Assembly: GCF_030406725.1 (NCBI RefSeq)
Contig: NZ_CP129107.1
Coordinates: forward strand, 310,001-374,000
DNA length: 64,000 nt
Reading direction: 5' to 3'
Source: Alteriqipengyuania flavescens
GTDB taxonomy: Bacteria; Pseudomonadota; Alphaproteobacteria; Sphingomonadales; Sphingomonadaceae
The translations under genes and the position numbers were made by a program. Positions 25,916 to 33,609 of this stretch are shown here, piece by piece (position 1 is the stretch's first letter; the number at the start of each line of letters is the position of its first letter). Under the pieces are notes generated by a model. The model had not been told where the DNA came from and searched no databases. It saw only the letters and a program-made list of their open reading frames with translations.

Positions 25916-26181
25916 GCTTCTGGACCGCCATATTCCTGATCTGCTGCCTCGTCGCCGCCACGCAGATGTACAAGGCGCACCAGCGCCGCGAAGGCGGCAT
26001 CGTCGTCGACGAACGCGGCAACGAGCGCGAGATCGTGCAGGAGAACCAGAGCCTCAACCGCGAGGTCGCCGAACTGCGCGAACGTATCAAGGTGCTGGAA
26101 CGCATCGCCACCGATGCCAACACCGGATCGGCCAAGCGCCTGTCCGACGATATCGAGAAACTGCGCGACGACCGCGACTGA
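25912..26181 (+). CDS. PspB-like membrane/coiled-coil protein, paralogue 3
   Basis: 89 aa from a GTG that overlaps the previous stop (GTGA). TM FWTAIFLICCLVAATQMY, then a basic stretch and the coiled coil NREVAELRERIKVLERIATDANTGSAKRLSDDIEKLRD. The LERIATD core is conserved, but the segment after it carries an insertion relative to paralogues 1 and 2. Confidence 0.75.
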   Translation: MSFWTAIFLICCLVAATQMYKAHQRREGGIVVDERGNEREIVQENQSLNREVAELRERIKVLERIATDANTGSAKRLSDDIEKLRDDRD

Positions 26182-26216
26182 GCGGCGGCGCGAACGAGAA
26201 CCGAAGGGAGAAAGCC

Positions 26217-26486
26217 ATGTTGGGGAGCGAAATGCTGGTCATCTCCGGCGCAGGCCTGGCGGGCATTGCCATCGTCGCCGCGACCGTGCTTGCCGGCTGG
26301 AGAAGCTGGCTGGCGCTGAAATTGCGGGAACTTGAAAGCCTCCCTGCAGGGCAGCACGCCGGTGCCGGCCGTAGCCACGATCTTCTGGAGGAGGGTTCGC
26401 CCGAAGGCGCCGCCCGGATCGAGATTGCCGCGCTGAAGGAACGCATCCGCAAGCTGGAAGCCATCGCCAGCGGGGTCGACCTCTAG
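26217..26486 (+). CDS. PspB-like membrane/coiled-coil protein, paralogue 4
   Basis: 89 aa. TM segment LVISGAGLAGIAIVAATVLAGW, a helical linker, and a short C-terminal coil (IEIAALKERIRKLEAIASGVDL) in which LERI has become LEAI. The most diverged member. It has its own AAGGGAG site and a 35-bp gap after paralogue 3. Last gene of the psp operon. Confidence 0.7.
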   Translation: MLGSEMLVISGAGLAGIAIVAATVLAGWRSWLALKLRELESLPAGQHAGAGRSHDLLEEGSPEGAARIEIAALKERIRKLEAIASGVDL

Positions 26487-26572
26487 TCTCCTGAATGGCG
26501 GAAGAGGAATGTCGGAACCCTAGTGCAGCCGCAGGACTTTCTTTGGCACCCCTTCCCCGTTACGGCCAATTC

Positions 26573-26980
26573 ATGCGCAGCCTTTCCGACATCGCCGAAG
26601 AATACGACTTCCTCGAAGGGGACGAACGCTATCGCCTGCTGATCGAGCTGGGCCGCGAGCTGGAGCCGATGCCGGACGCGCTGAAAACCGACGCCACGCT
26701 GGTGCGGGGATGCAGCGCGGCGGTATGGGTCTACCCGACCGGCGAGGCGGACAGGCTGCACTTCCTGGCTGACAGCAACGCGGCAATCACCAAGGGCATC
26801 GTCGCGCTGGTGATCGCCGCGGTGCAGGACAAGCCCGCCGCCGAAGTCGCAGGCATGGACGTGACCGGCGCCCTTTCCCCGTTCGACCTCAAAAACCAGC
26901 TGTCCAGCAACCGGACGCAAGGCGTGCCCAACATGATCGCGCTGGTGAAGGAGCATGCCGCGCGCATCGCCGCGGCCTGA
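26573..26980 (+). CDS. sufE: SufE family cysteine desulfuration protein
   Basis: 135 aa. IAEEYDFLEGDERYRLLIELGRELEPMP and the sulfur-accepting Cys47 in VRGCSAAVWV are diagnostic. It takes persulfide sulfur from SufS for Fe-S assembly. The start at 26573 (MRSLSDIAEEY) fits the family; upstream in-frame sequence is not conserved. Not in a suf operon here. Followed by a DUF454 gene after 12 bp. Confidence 0.93.
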   Translation: MRSLSDIAEEYDFLEGDERYRLLIELGRELEPMPDALKTDATLVRGCSAAVWVYPTGEADRLHFLADSNAAITKGIVALVIAAVQDKPAAEVAGMDVTGALSPFDLKNQLSSNRTQGVPNMIALVKEHAARIAAA

Positions 26981-26992
26981 CCGCCCCCGCCC

Positions 26993-27340
26993 ATGCGGCA
27001 TATCTATCTTGCGCTCGGCATTATCTTTGCAGGTCTTGGCGCAATCGGTGCCGCGCTCCCGATCATGCCGACCGTGCCGTTCCTGCTCGTAGCTGTTTAC
27101 TTTTTCGCTCGCAGCAGCCCGAAGCTTGAAAAGCGAATACTCGACCATCCGCATTTCGGCCCGCAAGTGCGCGATTGGCAGGAACGCCGGGCTATCAGTC
27201 GAAAGTCCAAAACGGTGGCAATCCTCGCGATGGCTGGCGGCGCGGTCTTCACCTATTTCACCCTCGGCCACCCATACTATTGGATTTCAATAGCTATCCT
27301 GGTGATTTCCGGCACCTGGATCGCCACGCGCAACGAGTGA
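26993..27340 (+). CDS. DUF454 (YbaN-like) inner-membrane protein
   Basis: 115 aa. YLALGIIFAGLGAIGAALPIMPTVPFLL and the DHPHFGPQVRDWQERRAISRKSKTVAI block are characteristic of DUF454. Three to four TM helices. Function is not established. Probably cotranscribed with sufE. Confidence 0.9.
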   Translation: MRHIYLALGIIFAGLGAIGAALPIMPTVPFLLVAVYFFARSSPKLEKRILDHPHFGPQVRDWQERRAISRKSKTVAILAMAGGAVFTYFTLGHPYYWISIAILVISGTWIATRNE

Positions 27341-27421
27341 CTGCGACGCAAATCTTGTGGAACATCCGGCCAGGCAAACCATTGATTGTCCAAGCGGGAG
27401 GCCAGACATGAGGACAACACA

Positions 27422-27580
27422 ATGGCCATTCTTACCCTGCTCGCGACCATCTTCATTCCGCCGCTCGGTGTGGCGGCGAAGCACGGGCTCGGTGGCACCA
27501 CGCTGCTTAATCTTGTACTCACCCTGCTGGGGTTCATCCCCGGCCTGATCCACGGACTGTACGTGAACTACGCCCGGTAA
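27422..27580 (+). CDS. YqaE/Pmp3 family membrane peptide
   Basis: 52 aa with two TM helices: LLATIFIPPLGVAAKHGL and NLVLTLLGFIPGLIHGLYV. UPF0057/Pmp3 peptides are linked to membrane potential and stress. The start at 27422 follows GAGG. A strong terminator lies just downstream, so it may be a monocistronic stress gene. Confidence 0.92.
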   Translation: MAILTLLATIFIPPLGVAAKHGLGGTTLLNLVLTLLGFIPGLIHGLYVNYAR

Positions 27581-27601
27581 ATCGCGAGCGATAAACAAGG
27601 G

Positions 27602-27641
27602 AAAGCCCCGTCGGTGCCATCCGCGCACCGGCGGGGTTTCC
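27602..27641 (+). terminator. Terminator after the YqaE gene
   Basis: AAGCCCCGTCGGTGC pairs with GCACCGGCGGGGTTT, with one unpaired base, and runs into TTTCC. The remainder of the gap to 27820 shows no gene. Confidence 0.8.
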
Positions 27642-27820
27642 TACATCCGCCCACCGCCTGCATCATCGCCGCCGCGCGCAAGATTGAAGGCGCGGTGGAA
27701 GGATTCGCAAAGGTGACACGCAGACCAGGAAAGTTCGCAGCAAGTATCTGTATAATCTGCATGATCCTCAATCGCAAAGTTTCGCAAAAATGCCCGGTCG
27801 GTGTTCCACGAGCCCCACCC

Positions 27821-28339
27821 TCAGGCGCCAGCGCTGTCCCTCACAACCGCAATCCCGGCTTCGCGCTGGCGCTTCAGCTCGGCCTTCAGCTTGGCAGGCG
27901 CACGGGCGAAGACGAAGCCGAAGCTGACGCCGCCTTCCTTGCCGACGGTCGCATGGTGCAGCTTGTGCGACTGGACCAGCCGCTTGGCATAGCCGCGCTT
28001 GGGCACGTAACGGAAATAGCGCTGGTGGACGAGCCCGTCGTGGATCAGCGTATAAACGATGCCGTAGAGCAGGATGCCCGCGCCGATCCACGTCGCCGGC
28101 TCCCACGCGTTGGTCCCGCGCACCAGCGGGCTGCCGAGCGCGAACATCGACACGCTCATCACTACGCCGACGATGGCGTAAAGGTCGTTGCGCTCCAGCG
28201 CATTGTCGTGCGGTTCGTGGTGGTCGCGGTGCCATGCCCAGCCGAAGCCGTGCATCACGTATTTGTGCAGCGCCCAGGCGAAGACTTCCATGCCCATGAA
28301 AGTCGCGGCGATGATGGCGATGATGGCCCAGATGCTCAT
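27821..28339 (-). CDS. crtZ: Beta-carotene 3-hydroxylase CrtZ
   Basis: 172 aa, four TM helices and the di-iron histidine motifs: HKYVMH (25-30), HRDHHEPH (37-44), HDGLVHQRYF and HKLHHA. It adds 3-OH groups to beta-ionone rings. The start at 28339 (MSIWAIIAII) overlaps the crtW stop (ATGA). Together with crtW it would give astaxanthin-type ketocarotenoids. Other crt genes are not in this window. Confidence 0.94.
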   Translation of the reverse strand: MSIWAIIAIIAATFMGMEVFAWALHKYVMHGFGWAWHRDHHEPHDNALERNDLYAIVGVVMSVSMFALGSPLVRGTNAWEPATWIGAGILLYGIVYTLIHDGLVHQRYFRYVPKRGYAKRLVQSHKLHHATVGKEGGVSFGFVFARAPAKLKAELKRQREAGIAVVRDSAGA

Positions 28340-29127
28340 TGTCCGGCCTCCTCGCCGGCGGTGGTCCTTGCCAGAACGCTCGCCCGCTTGCGCGGCAGCG
28401 CCCACCACGGCGTGTCGGGGTGGCAGTGGTGTTCGTGGTGGTAGCCGAAATGGAAACACGAAGCGAGGCTGGCCACGGGTCCGAAGCTGTCGCTGCGCGC
28501 ATTATGCCGGTCCACGAACCTGTCCTCCCCGTGGCGATGCGGGCGGAAAGTGCCGAAATAGAACAGCTGGAGCGACGAGCCGATGGAAGGCACCGCGTAG
28601 AACAGCAGCATCTTGCCCACGCCGACATCGAAGGCGAGGTGGTAGAGCCAGAACACGCCGGTCACGAACAGGACCGATCCGATCCCGAAATAGCGCTTCA
28701 GGAACGTGGCGTACCACGGCCAGAAGGCGCGCGGGTGGTCGGCGCAGAAATCCGGGTCCTGCGCGGTGCCGGCGTGGCGGTGGTGGGCGAAATGCGCATC
28801 GCGCAGCCTGGTCCACGAGAAGCCTGCATAAAGGAACAGCAGCGTCGCTCCGATCGCGGAATTGAGCCGCGGCCGCCCGGGCGCCAGAGAGCCGTGCATC
28901 GCATCATGCGCCACGATGAACACACCGACGAACAGCCAGCACTGCAGCACCGCAAGGACGAGCGCGATGGGCGCGGTCGCCCAGCCCAGCTCGAACACGA
29001 AGATGGAGTAGGCATGCAGGCCCGCCAGCGCGCCGACGACTGCCGCTGCCAGCCCCAGCCCGACGACGGTCTGGTCCTGGCGCGCGAGCGCAGCGGGTTT
29101 CGCGGCAGTGGTTGCACGTGCGGCCAT
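28336..29127 (-). CDS. crtW: Beta-carotene ketolase CrtW
   Basis: 263 aa membrane di-iron oxygenase of the fatty-acid desaturase fold. Histidine boxes HDAMH (74-78), HFAHHRH (112-118) and HFGYHHEHHCHPD near residue 226. RLRDAHFAHHRHAGTAQDPDF is typical of bacterial CrtW. It introduces the 4-keto group. First gene of crtW-crtZ. Confidence 0.93.
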   Translation of the reverse strand: MAARATTAAKPAALARQDQTVVGLGLAAAVVGALAGLHAYSIFVFELGWATAPIALVLAVLQCWLFVGVFIVAHDAMHGSLAPGRPRLNSAIGATLLFLYAGFSWTRLRDAHFAHHRHAGTAQDPDFCADHPRAFWPWYATFLKRYFGIGSVLFVTGVFWLYHLAFDVGVGKMLLFYAVPSIGSSLQLFYFGTFRPHRHGEDRFVDRHNARSDSFGPVASLASCFHFGYHHEHHCHPDTPWWALPRKRASVLARTTAGEEAGQ

Positions 29128-29190
29128 CGCGGCGCGCTATACGCCGTTGCAACTGAACGACAAATAGACGGCGGCTCGCCGTCCGGCGTT

Positions 29191-29595
29191 TCAGTCTTCG
29201 TGCGGGAAGAAGAAGGCGGCCACTTCCTTGCCGATGCGCGCCGGGCGCAGGGTTTTGGCATCGATGCAGCACCAGGCGGATTTCACCTCTGCCAGCACAT
29301 CCTCGCCCCGCTGGATCACCGTGGAATAAAACGCGCGTGCCCCGGCGATCTTCTCCAGAACCGTCTCCGCGATCACCTCGTCATCGAGGAAAGCAGGGCG
29401 GCGATAGGTAATCTCGTGCTTCAGCGCGACCCACGCCTTGCTCGCCACCGCTTCCGGCGGGGCGAGCTTGCGCCAGTGGCTCAGCACCGCGTCCTGCACC
29501 CACGAAAGGTAACGCGCATTGTTGACGTGGCCCATGAAATCGATGTCGCCGGGGACGATCGTGATCGGGAAATGATAGGCCTTTGCTGCTGACAT
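29191..29595 (-). CDS. Acyl-CoA thioesterase, hotdog 4HBT family
   Basis: 134 aa. ITIVPGDIDFMGHVNNARYLSWVQDAV has the 4HBT active-site pattern (Asp plus GHVNN). ITYRRPAFLDDEVIAET follows in the next strands. Probable cytosolic thioesterase like YbgC/FadM; substrate not predictable. Transcribed toward crtW, 63 bp away. Confidence 0.88.
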   Translation of the reverse strand: MSAAKAYHFPITIVPGDIDFMGHVNNARYLSWVQDAVLSHWRKLAPPEAVASKAWVALKHEITYRRPAFLDDEVIAETVLEKIAGARAFYSTVIQRGEDVLAEVKSAWCCIDAKTLRPARIGKEVAAFFFPHED

Positions 29596-29718
29596 GAATG
29601 TCAGTTAGCCGCGAATTGCTTACCGTTCCATGACTCTTTTGGGCCGTTTGCCAATTTATGTGCCCGCTTCGCCCGATGCCGCCTTGCCAGCGCGCGGCGG
29701 CAATCCCATGAAGGTTGC

Positions 29719-29886
29719 ATGACCAAGAACTCGAAATCGATCACTGGTAAGGCCGCCGTAGCGGGCGCCGCCATCGGCTCTGCCGCCATTACTGCCGCGC
29801 TTCTCTATGCCTCCAGAAAGCGGGAAGAGAAGAAGAAACCGCGCAATCCCGACCTGCCGCATATCGACCCGCCCGAAACCGACTGA
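29719..29886 (+). CDS. 55-aa predicted single-pass membrane peptide
   Basis: MTKNSKSITGKAAVAGAAIG, then a hydrophobic helix (SAAITAALLYASRK), then a basic patch REEKKKPRNP and a short tail. AAGG lies upstream. It ends 11 bp before the quinone oxidoreductase start. Codon bias fits neighbouring genes. No family recognised. Confidence 0.55.
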   Translation: MTKNSKSITGKAAVAGAAIGSAAITAALLYASRKREEKKKPRNPDLPHIDPPETD

Positions 29887-29897
29887 GGAGACGCGAC

Positions 29898-30893
29898 GTG
29901 AAAGCCCTGCGAAGCCATGAGGTCGGCGGCCCGGAAACCCTGACTCTGGACGAAATCGACGCGCCCGTTCCCGCCGCGAACGAGGTGCTGGTCGCGGTGA
30001 AGGCCTGCGCGATCAATTACCCCGACACGCTGATCACCCGCGATCTCTACCAGTTCAAGCCGCCCCGCCCCTTCGCGCCCGGCGGCGAGATTGCCGGCGT
30101 GGTCGAGGCTGTGGGCGACGATGTCACCCGGTGGCAGCCCGGCGACCGGGTGATTGCCATGCTCGGCAACGGCGGCCTGGCCGAAAAGGTCACCGTGGAT
30201 GCGGGCCGCATGTTCGCCATCCCCGATGGGGTGGAGTTCGAAATCGCCGCTTCGCTGCTGATGACCTACGGGACCACGATCCACGGGCTGAAGGACCGCG
30301 GCGACATCGCCGAAGGCGAAACCGTGCTGGTGCTCGGCGCAGCCGGCGGCGTGGGCCTGTCCGCCATCGAGATCGCCAAAGCCTACGGCGCCCGCGTGGT
30401 CGCCGGCGTTTCCAGCGAGGAGAAGGCCGACATCGCGCGCAAGGCCGGGGCGGACGAGGTGGTGATCTACCCGCGCGCGCCGTTCGACAAGGACACATCG
30501 AAGCAGCTGGCGAACGACTTCAAGGCGGCGGTCGGCCCGAATGGCGCAGACATCGTCTATGACATCGTCGGCGGCGACTATTCGGAGCCTGCCTTGCGCT
30601 CGATCGCCTGGGAAGGCCGTTTCCTCGTCATCGGCTTTCCTGCGGGAATCGCGAAGATGCCGCTCAACCTGACGCTGCTGAAAAGCTGCGACATCCGCGG
30701 CGTCTTCTGGGGCGCGTTTACTGCGCGCGAGCCGAAGAAGAACGCCGAGAATATCGCCCAGCTGTTCGAATGGCTGAAGGACGGCAGGATCAAGCCGCTG
30801 GTGAGCGAGACTTTCCCGCTGGAACGCGGCGGCGAGGCGATTGCGAAGCTGGAAAACCGCGAGGCGGTGGGCAAGCTCGTCGTCACGATGTAG
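29898..30893 (+). CDS. NADPH:quinone oxidoreductase-like zinc-free MDR protein
   Basis: 331 aa from GTG with GAGGAG upstream. GroES-like domain ends in PFAPGGEIAGVVEAVG; Rossmann motif LVLGAAGGVGLSAIEIAKAYGARVVAGVSS. It lacks the structural and catalytic Cys/His of zinc alcohol dehydrogenases, as in Qor-type enzymes. Probably reduces quinones or enones with NADPH. The true substrate is unknown. Confidence 0.88.
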   Translation: MKALRSHEVGGPETLTLDEIDAPVPAANEVLVAVKACAINYPDTLITRDLYQFKPPRPFAPGGEIAGVVEAVGDDVTRWQPGDRVIAMLGNGGLAEKVTVDAGRMFAIPDGVEFEIAASLLMTYGTTIHGLKDRGDIAEGETVLVLGAAGGVGLSAIEIAKAYGARVVAGVSSEEKADIARKAGADEVVIYPRAPFDKDTSKQLANDFKAAVGPNGADIVYDIVGGDYSEPALRSIAWEGRFLVIGFPAGIAKMPLNLTLLKSCDIRGVFWGAFTAREPKKNAENIAQLFEWLKDGRIKPLVSETFPLERGGEAIAKLENREAVGKLVVTM

Positions 30894-30966
30894 GATTGCG
30901 GCCGAAACGATTGCGCGGCCTTTGCCGCGCGCCTATCTCGCGGCCGAATTTCAGGGAGCACTTTCA

Positions 30967-31290
30967 ATGACCGACTTTTCCGACCGCCGCAAAGGCGAGG
31001 AAGCCAAATTCGCAATGGACGACGAAATGGCCTTCCGCGTCGCCGCACGCCGCAACCGCCTGCTGGGCGAATGGGCCGCGGGCCTGATGGGCCTGACCGA
31101 AGAGGAAACCGACTCCTACAAGAAGGCCGTGGTGCAGGCCGACTTCGAAGAGGCGGGCGACGAGGACGTGATCCGCAAGCTGCTTGGCGATCTCACCGCG
31201 TCCGACTGCGACGTCTCCGAAGCGGACATTCGCACCAAGCTGGAAGAGAAAAGCGTCGAGGCGCGCCGCCAGCTGATGGAAGAAAGCTGA
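30967..31290 (+). CDS. ATP synthase inhibitor zeta subunit (DUF1476)
   Basis: 107 aa. FSDRRKGEEAKFAMDDEMAFRVAARRNRLLGEWAA is the inhibitory N-terminal region. The four-helix part contains KLLGDLTASDCDVSEADIRTKL. In Paracoccus this family is the zeta subunit that blocks F1-ATPase hydrolysis. Followed by bolA and grxD on the same strand with short gaps. Confidence 0.92.
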   Translation: MTDFSDRRKGEEAKFAMDDEMAFRVAARRNRLLGEWAAGLMGLTEEETDSYKKAVVQADFEEAGDEDVIRKLLGDLTASDCDVSEADIRTKLEEKSVEARRQLMEES

Positions 31291-31294
31291 GCCG

Positions 31295-31528
31295 ATGCCG
31301 ATGGCAGCAGGCGAGATCGAACGGCTGATCAAGGCCGCCCTGCCCGATGCCGAGGTCGAGATCCGCGACCTGGCCGGCGATGGCGACCATTATGCCGCGC
31401 ACGTCGTCTGCCCCGCCTTCGCCGGGAAGGCGCGCGTGGCCCAGCACAAGATGGTTTACGACGCGCTGGGCGGGCGCATGGGCGGGGAACTTCACGCCTT
31501 GCAACTCACGACCGCCGCACCCAACTGA
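31295..31528 (+). CDS. BolA family protein
   Basis: 77 aa. EIERLIKAALPDAEVEIRDLAGDGDHYAAHVVCPAFAGKARVAQHKMVYDALG (in parts) is the BolA fold with the conserved His-containing loop and the VAQHKMVYDAL helix. BolA proteins pair with CGFS glutaredoxins in iron sensing and Fe-S trafficking, which fits the adjacent grxD. Met3 is an alternative start. Confidence 0.92.
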   Translation: MPMAAGEIERLIKAALPDAEVEIRDLAGDGDHYAAHVVCPAFAGKARVAQHKMVYDALGGRMGGELHALQLTTAAPN

Positions 31529-31568
31529 GCGTCAACGCATTCTTCCAGACTTCCGCGAGGCCGCACAC

Positions 31569-31898
31569 ATGTCCGACATCAATTCCCGCATCGACGAAAT
31601 CGTCAGCAAGGACGACGTGGTCCTGTTCATGAAGGGCACGCCGCTGTTCCCGCAATGCGGCTTTTCCAGCCGCGCGGTCGCAATCCTCGAAAACCTCGGG
31701 GTCGAATACGGCAGCGTCGACGTGCTGCAGGACATGGAAATCCGCCAGGGTATCAAGACCTATTCCGACTGGCCGACCATCCCCCAGCTCTACGTGAAGG
31801 GCGAATTCCAGGGCGGCAGCGACATCATGATGGAAATGTTCGAAAGCGGCGAACTCAAGACCCTGATGACCGAAAAAGGCGTCAAGGAAGTTTCCTAG
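31569..31898 (+). CDS. grxD: Monothiol glutaredoxin, Grx4 family
   Basis: 109 aa. The CGFS active site starts at Cys30 (TPLFPQCGFSSRAV), with WPTIPQLYVKGEFQGGSDI for glutathione and cis-Pro contacts. Fe-S carrier or scaffold that forms a [2Fe-2S] heterodimer with BolA. GAGG lies upstream of the start. Confidence 0.95.
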   Translation: MSDINSRIDEIVSKDDVVLFMKGTPLFPQCGFSSRAVAILENLGVEYGSVDVLQDMEIRQGIKTYSDWPTIPQLYVKGEFQGGSDIMMEMFESGELKTLMTEKGVKEVS

Positions 31899-31927
31899 CT
31901 TCAAGAAGCCGCCTCCGCGCGTAGTAC

Positions 31928-32277
31928 TTTTTCCTCATGAAGCCGCTTCTGCAGCTTCGTCCTTCCTGCTGTTCCCACCGCTACGCGGCGGGGCAGGTCC
32001 GGGACGGGCGGTCGCCCTTGCCGCCGCCTGCGCGGCGGAGCTCCGCGACTTGGATTGCTGACTATCACTGTCGCACCGCGCAGGCGGTGCCAGAGGCCGG
32101 AAGCGAAGTCGAAGGCACAACCGACCAAAGGTCACCTGCACGGCCGACCGCGGCGGCCTCGCAGCCGGAACGAAGTCCCGGCGAAGAGAATAGCCGCGAG
32201 GACGACCGCGCGGAGGCGCGGTCATGAGAAAAAGCTTGTTCGAGGACGAAGCCGCGGAGGCAGCTTCATGAAACAAA
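31928..32277. repeat. Gene-free stretch with long-range inverted repeats
   Basis: Left arm CTTTTTCCTCATGAAGCCGC...GCTTCGTCC (31928-31962) matches, in reverse complement, GGACGAAGCC...GCTTCATGA (32244-32269) and separately GCGGTCATGAGAAAAAG (32218-32234). Overlapping open frames on both strands look like GC-rich noise with many Arg, Pro and Ala. It could be a MITE-like element or a dispersed repeat cluster. No gene is supported between 31899 and 32539. Confidence 0.5.
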
Positions 32278-32287
32278 ATTCCAAGGG

Positions 32288-32349
32288 TTAAGGCGGGACC
32301 GTGTGACCGGGTTGTGGGGCAACAGGGGTAGGTGACGGCCCCGCCTTAA
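32288..32349. ncRNA. Strong 15-bp stem-loop of unknown role
   Basis: TTAAGGCGGGACCGT pairs with ACGGCCCCGCCTTAA (one G-U or A-C position) around a 32-nt loop that itself can form TTG-TGGGG-CAA. No T-run follows on either strand, so it is not an ordinary terminator. It may be a small structured RNA or a leader element ~190 bp upstream of the NUDIX gene. No known RNA family was recognised. Confidence 0.35.
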
Positions 32350-32539
32350 TTCGAAGACTGTACGAACCAGCGTACGCCATCACCCATGCATTCCCCGTGC
32401 CAGTTTGGCCAATCCGGCAATCCCTGCGCTATGCGATGGTAAGCATGGCGTTAACGCCGGCCCCGTGTGTAAAGCGGACCGACAGGCGCATGCCCGGATT
32501 TCGCTTGCCCGCCGCAAGCCCTGCCCGCAAAAGCGCCCC

Positions 32540-33313
32540 ATGAGTGGTGATCCGCAACCCGAAACGATCCCGGCCGCAACCGTCGTCATCTTCCGCAACG
32601 ATCCCGCCGGCGGCCCGCCGCAGCTGCTGATGGTCACACGATCGCGCAACATGAGCTTTGCAGGCGGCATGGCGGTGTTCCCCGGCGGACGCATCGACCC
32701 GGCAGACCGCGAACTTGCCGCGCGCATCGCACCGCAGTTCGACGAAATCCAAGGCGCCGCCATGATCGCCGCGATGCGCGAAACGCTGGAGGAAACCGGC
32801 CTCGTCATCGCGGTGAAGGAAGCCGTCAGCGCGGCGGAGGCCGCCGATGCGCGGGCCATGCTGCTGGAAACCGTGGCGCTCGCACCCGTGCTCGAACACT
32901 TCGGCTGGACGCTCGACCTGTCGCGGCTGGTCTATTTCGCACGCTGGTGGCCGCGCTTTCGCCACGAACGCAGCTTCGACACGCATTTCTACCTCTACGA
33001 CATCGGCACCGGCGCAGTCGACATCGCGGTGGATGCAACGGAGAACACGCGCCTGTTCTGGACCAGCGCCGCAGATGCATTGGCCGCTGCCGACCGCGGC
33101 GAAATGGCGGTTATATTCCCGACCCGCCGCAACCTCGAACGACTGGCCACATTCGCCGATTTCGGCGCTGCGAAGGCCCATGCCGAAGCAACTCCGGTCC
33201 GCACCATCACACCGAAGATCGAGGATCGCGAAGGCGGCCGCGTACTGACGATCCCCGGCGACCTCGGCTACCCGGTGACGGAAGAGGAAATTAGCAGCGC
33301 CATGCGCGGATGA
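32540..33313 (+). CDS. NUDIX hydrolase (NUDT19-like)
   Basis: 257 aa. AATVVIFRNDPAGGPPQLLMVTRS, FAGGMAVFPGGRID, and a Nudix-box helix MIAAMRETLEETGL with the REtxEE core, split from the GG by a ~40-residue insert as in NUDT19/RP2p-type CoA diphosphatases. The start at 32540 (MSGDPQPETIPAATV) fits this family. Substrate probably CoA or acyl-CoA, inferred from the family only. Confidence 0.85.
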   Translation: MSGDPQPETIPAATVVIFRNDPAGGPPQLLMVTRSRNMSFAGGMAVFPGGRIDPADRELAARIAPQFDEIQGAAMIAAMRETLEETGLVIAVKEAVSAAEAADARAMLLETVALAPVLEHFGWTLDLSRLVYFARWWPRFRHERSFDTHFYLYDIGTGAVDIAVDATENTRLFWTSAADALAAADRGEMAVIFPTRRNLERLATFADFGAAKAHAEATPVRTITPKIEDREGGRVLTIPGDLGYPVTEEEISSAMRG

Positions 33314-33314
33314 C

Positions 33315-33489
33315 CGGCCCTTCCGGGCCGAAACGATCTGGCGCGCCCGGCAGGATTGTGTCGCCGCTCGCGCGTCGACACGTCTCCGCCGCTTCGCGGC
33401 TCCGACTCCGAACAGTTCGATCCCTTAAGGCACCCACCAGATCGTCCACGGCCCTTCCGGGCCGAAACGATCTGGCGCGCCCGGCAGGA
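33315..33489. repeat. 41-bp direct repeats including the tRNA-Arg 3' end
   Basis: 33315-33355 and 33449-33489 are identical over 41 bp. The second copy covers the last 17 nt of tRNA-Arg (CCA, acceptor 3' strand, start of T arm) plus a downstream hairpin GGCCC-TTCC-GGGCC. The first copy is a stray tRNA end followed by unrelated sequence. This is what attL/attR-type duplication at a tRNA gene leaves; the 93 bp between carries no gene. Confidence 0.85.
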
Positions 33490-33549
33490 CTCGAACCTGC
33501 AACTCCAAGCTTAGAAGGCTCGTGCTCTATCCAGTTGAACTACGGGCGC
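33473..33549 (-). tRNA. tRNA-Arg(TCT)
   Basis: 77 nt cloverleaf on the minus strand: acceptor GCGCCCG/CGGGCGC, D-loop with AACTGGATAGAGC, anticodon loop CTTCTAA (anticodon TCT), T arm GCAGG-TTCGAGT-CCTGC, and an encoded CCA. Reads AGA/AGG, rare codons in this GC-rich genome. Confidence 0.97.
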
Positions 33550-33609
33550 GCGCTGGGCGGCGCTTTAGCGCGCTTTGCGGCAGGCGCAAATCGGGTTTAG
33601 GCCGCTGGC

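Noticed and set aside
31935-32276. Open frames of 75-113 codons on both strands in the inverted-repeat region
   Set aside because: They overlap each other, start at the repeat arms and have Arg/Pro/Ala composition without family matches.
32288-32349. Considered as tmRNA or SRP RNA
   Set aside because: No tag-reading frame or tRNA-like part for tmRNA, and none of the conserved SRP loop sequence was seen.
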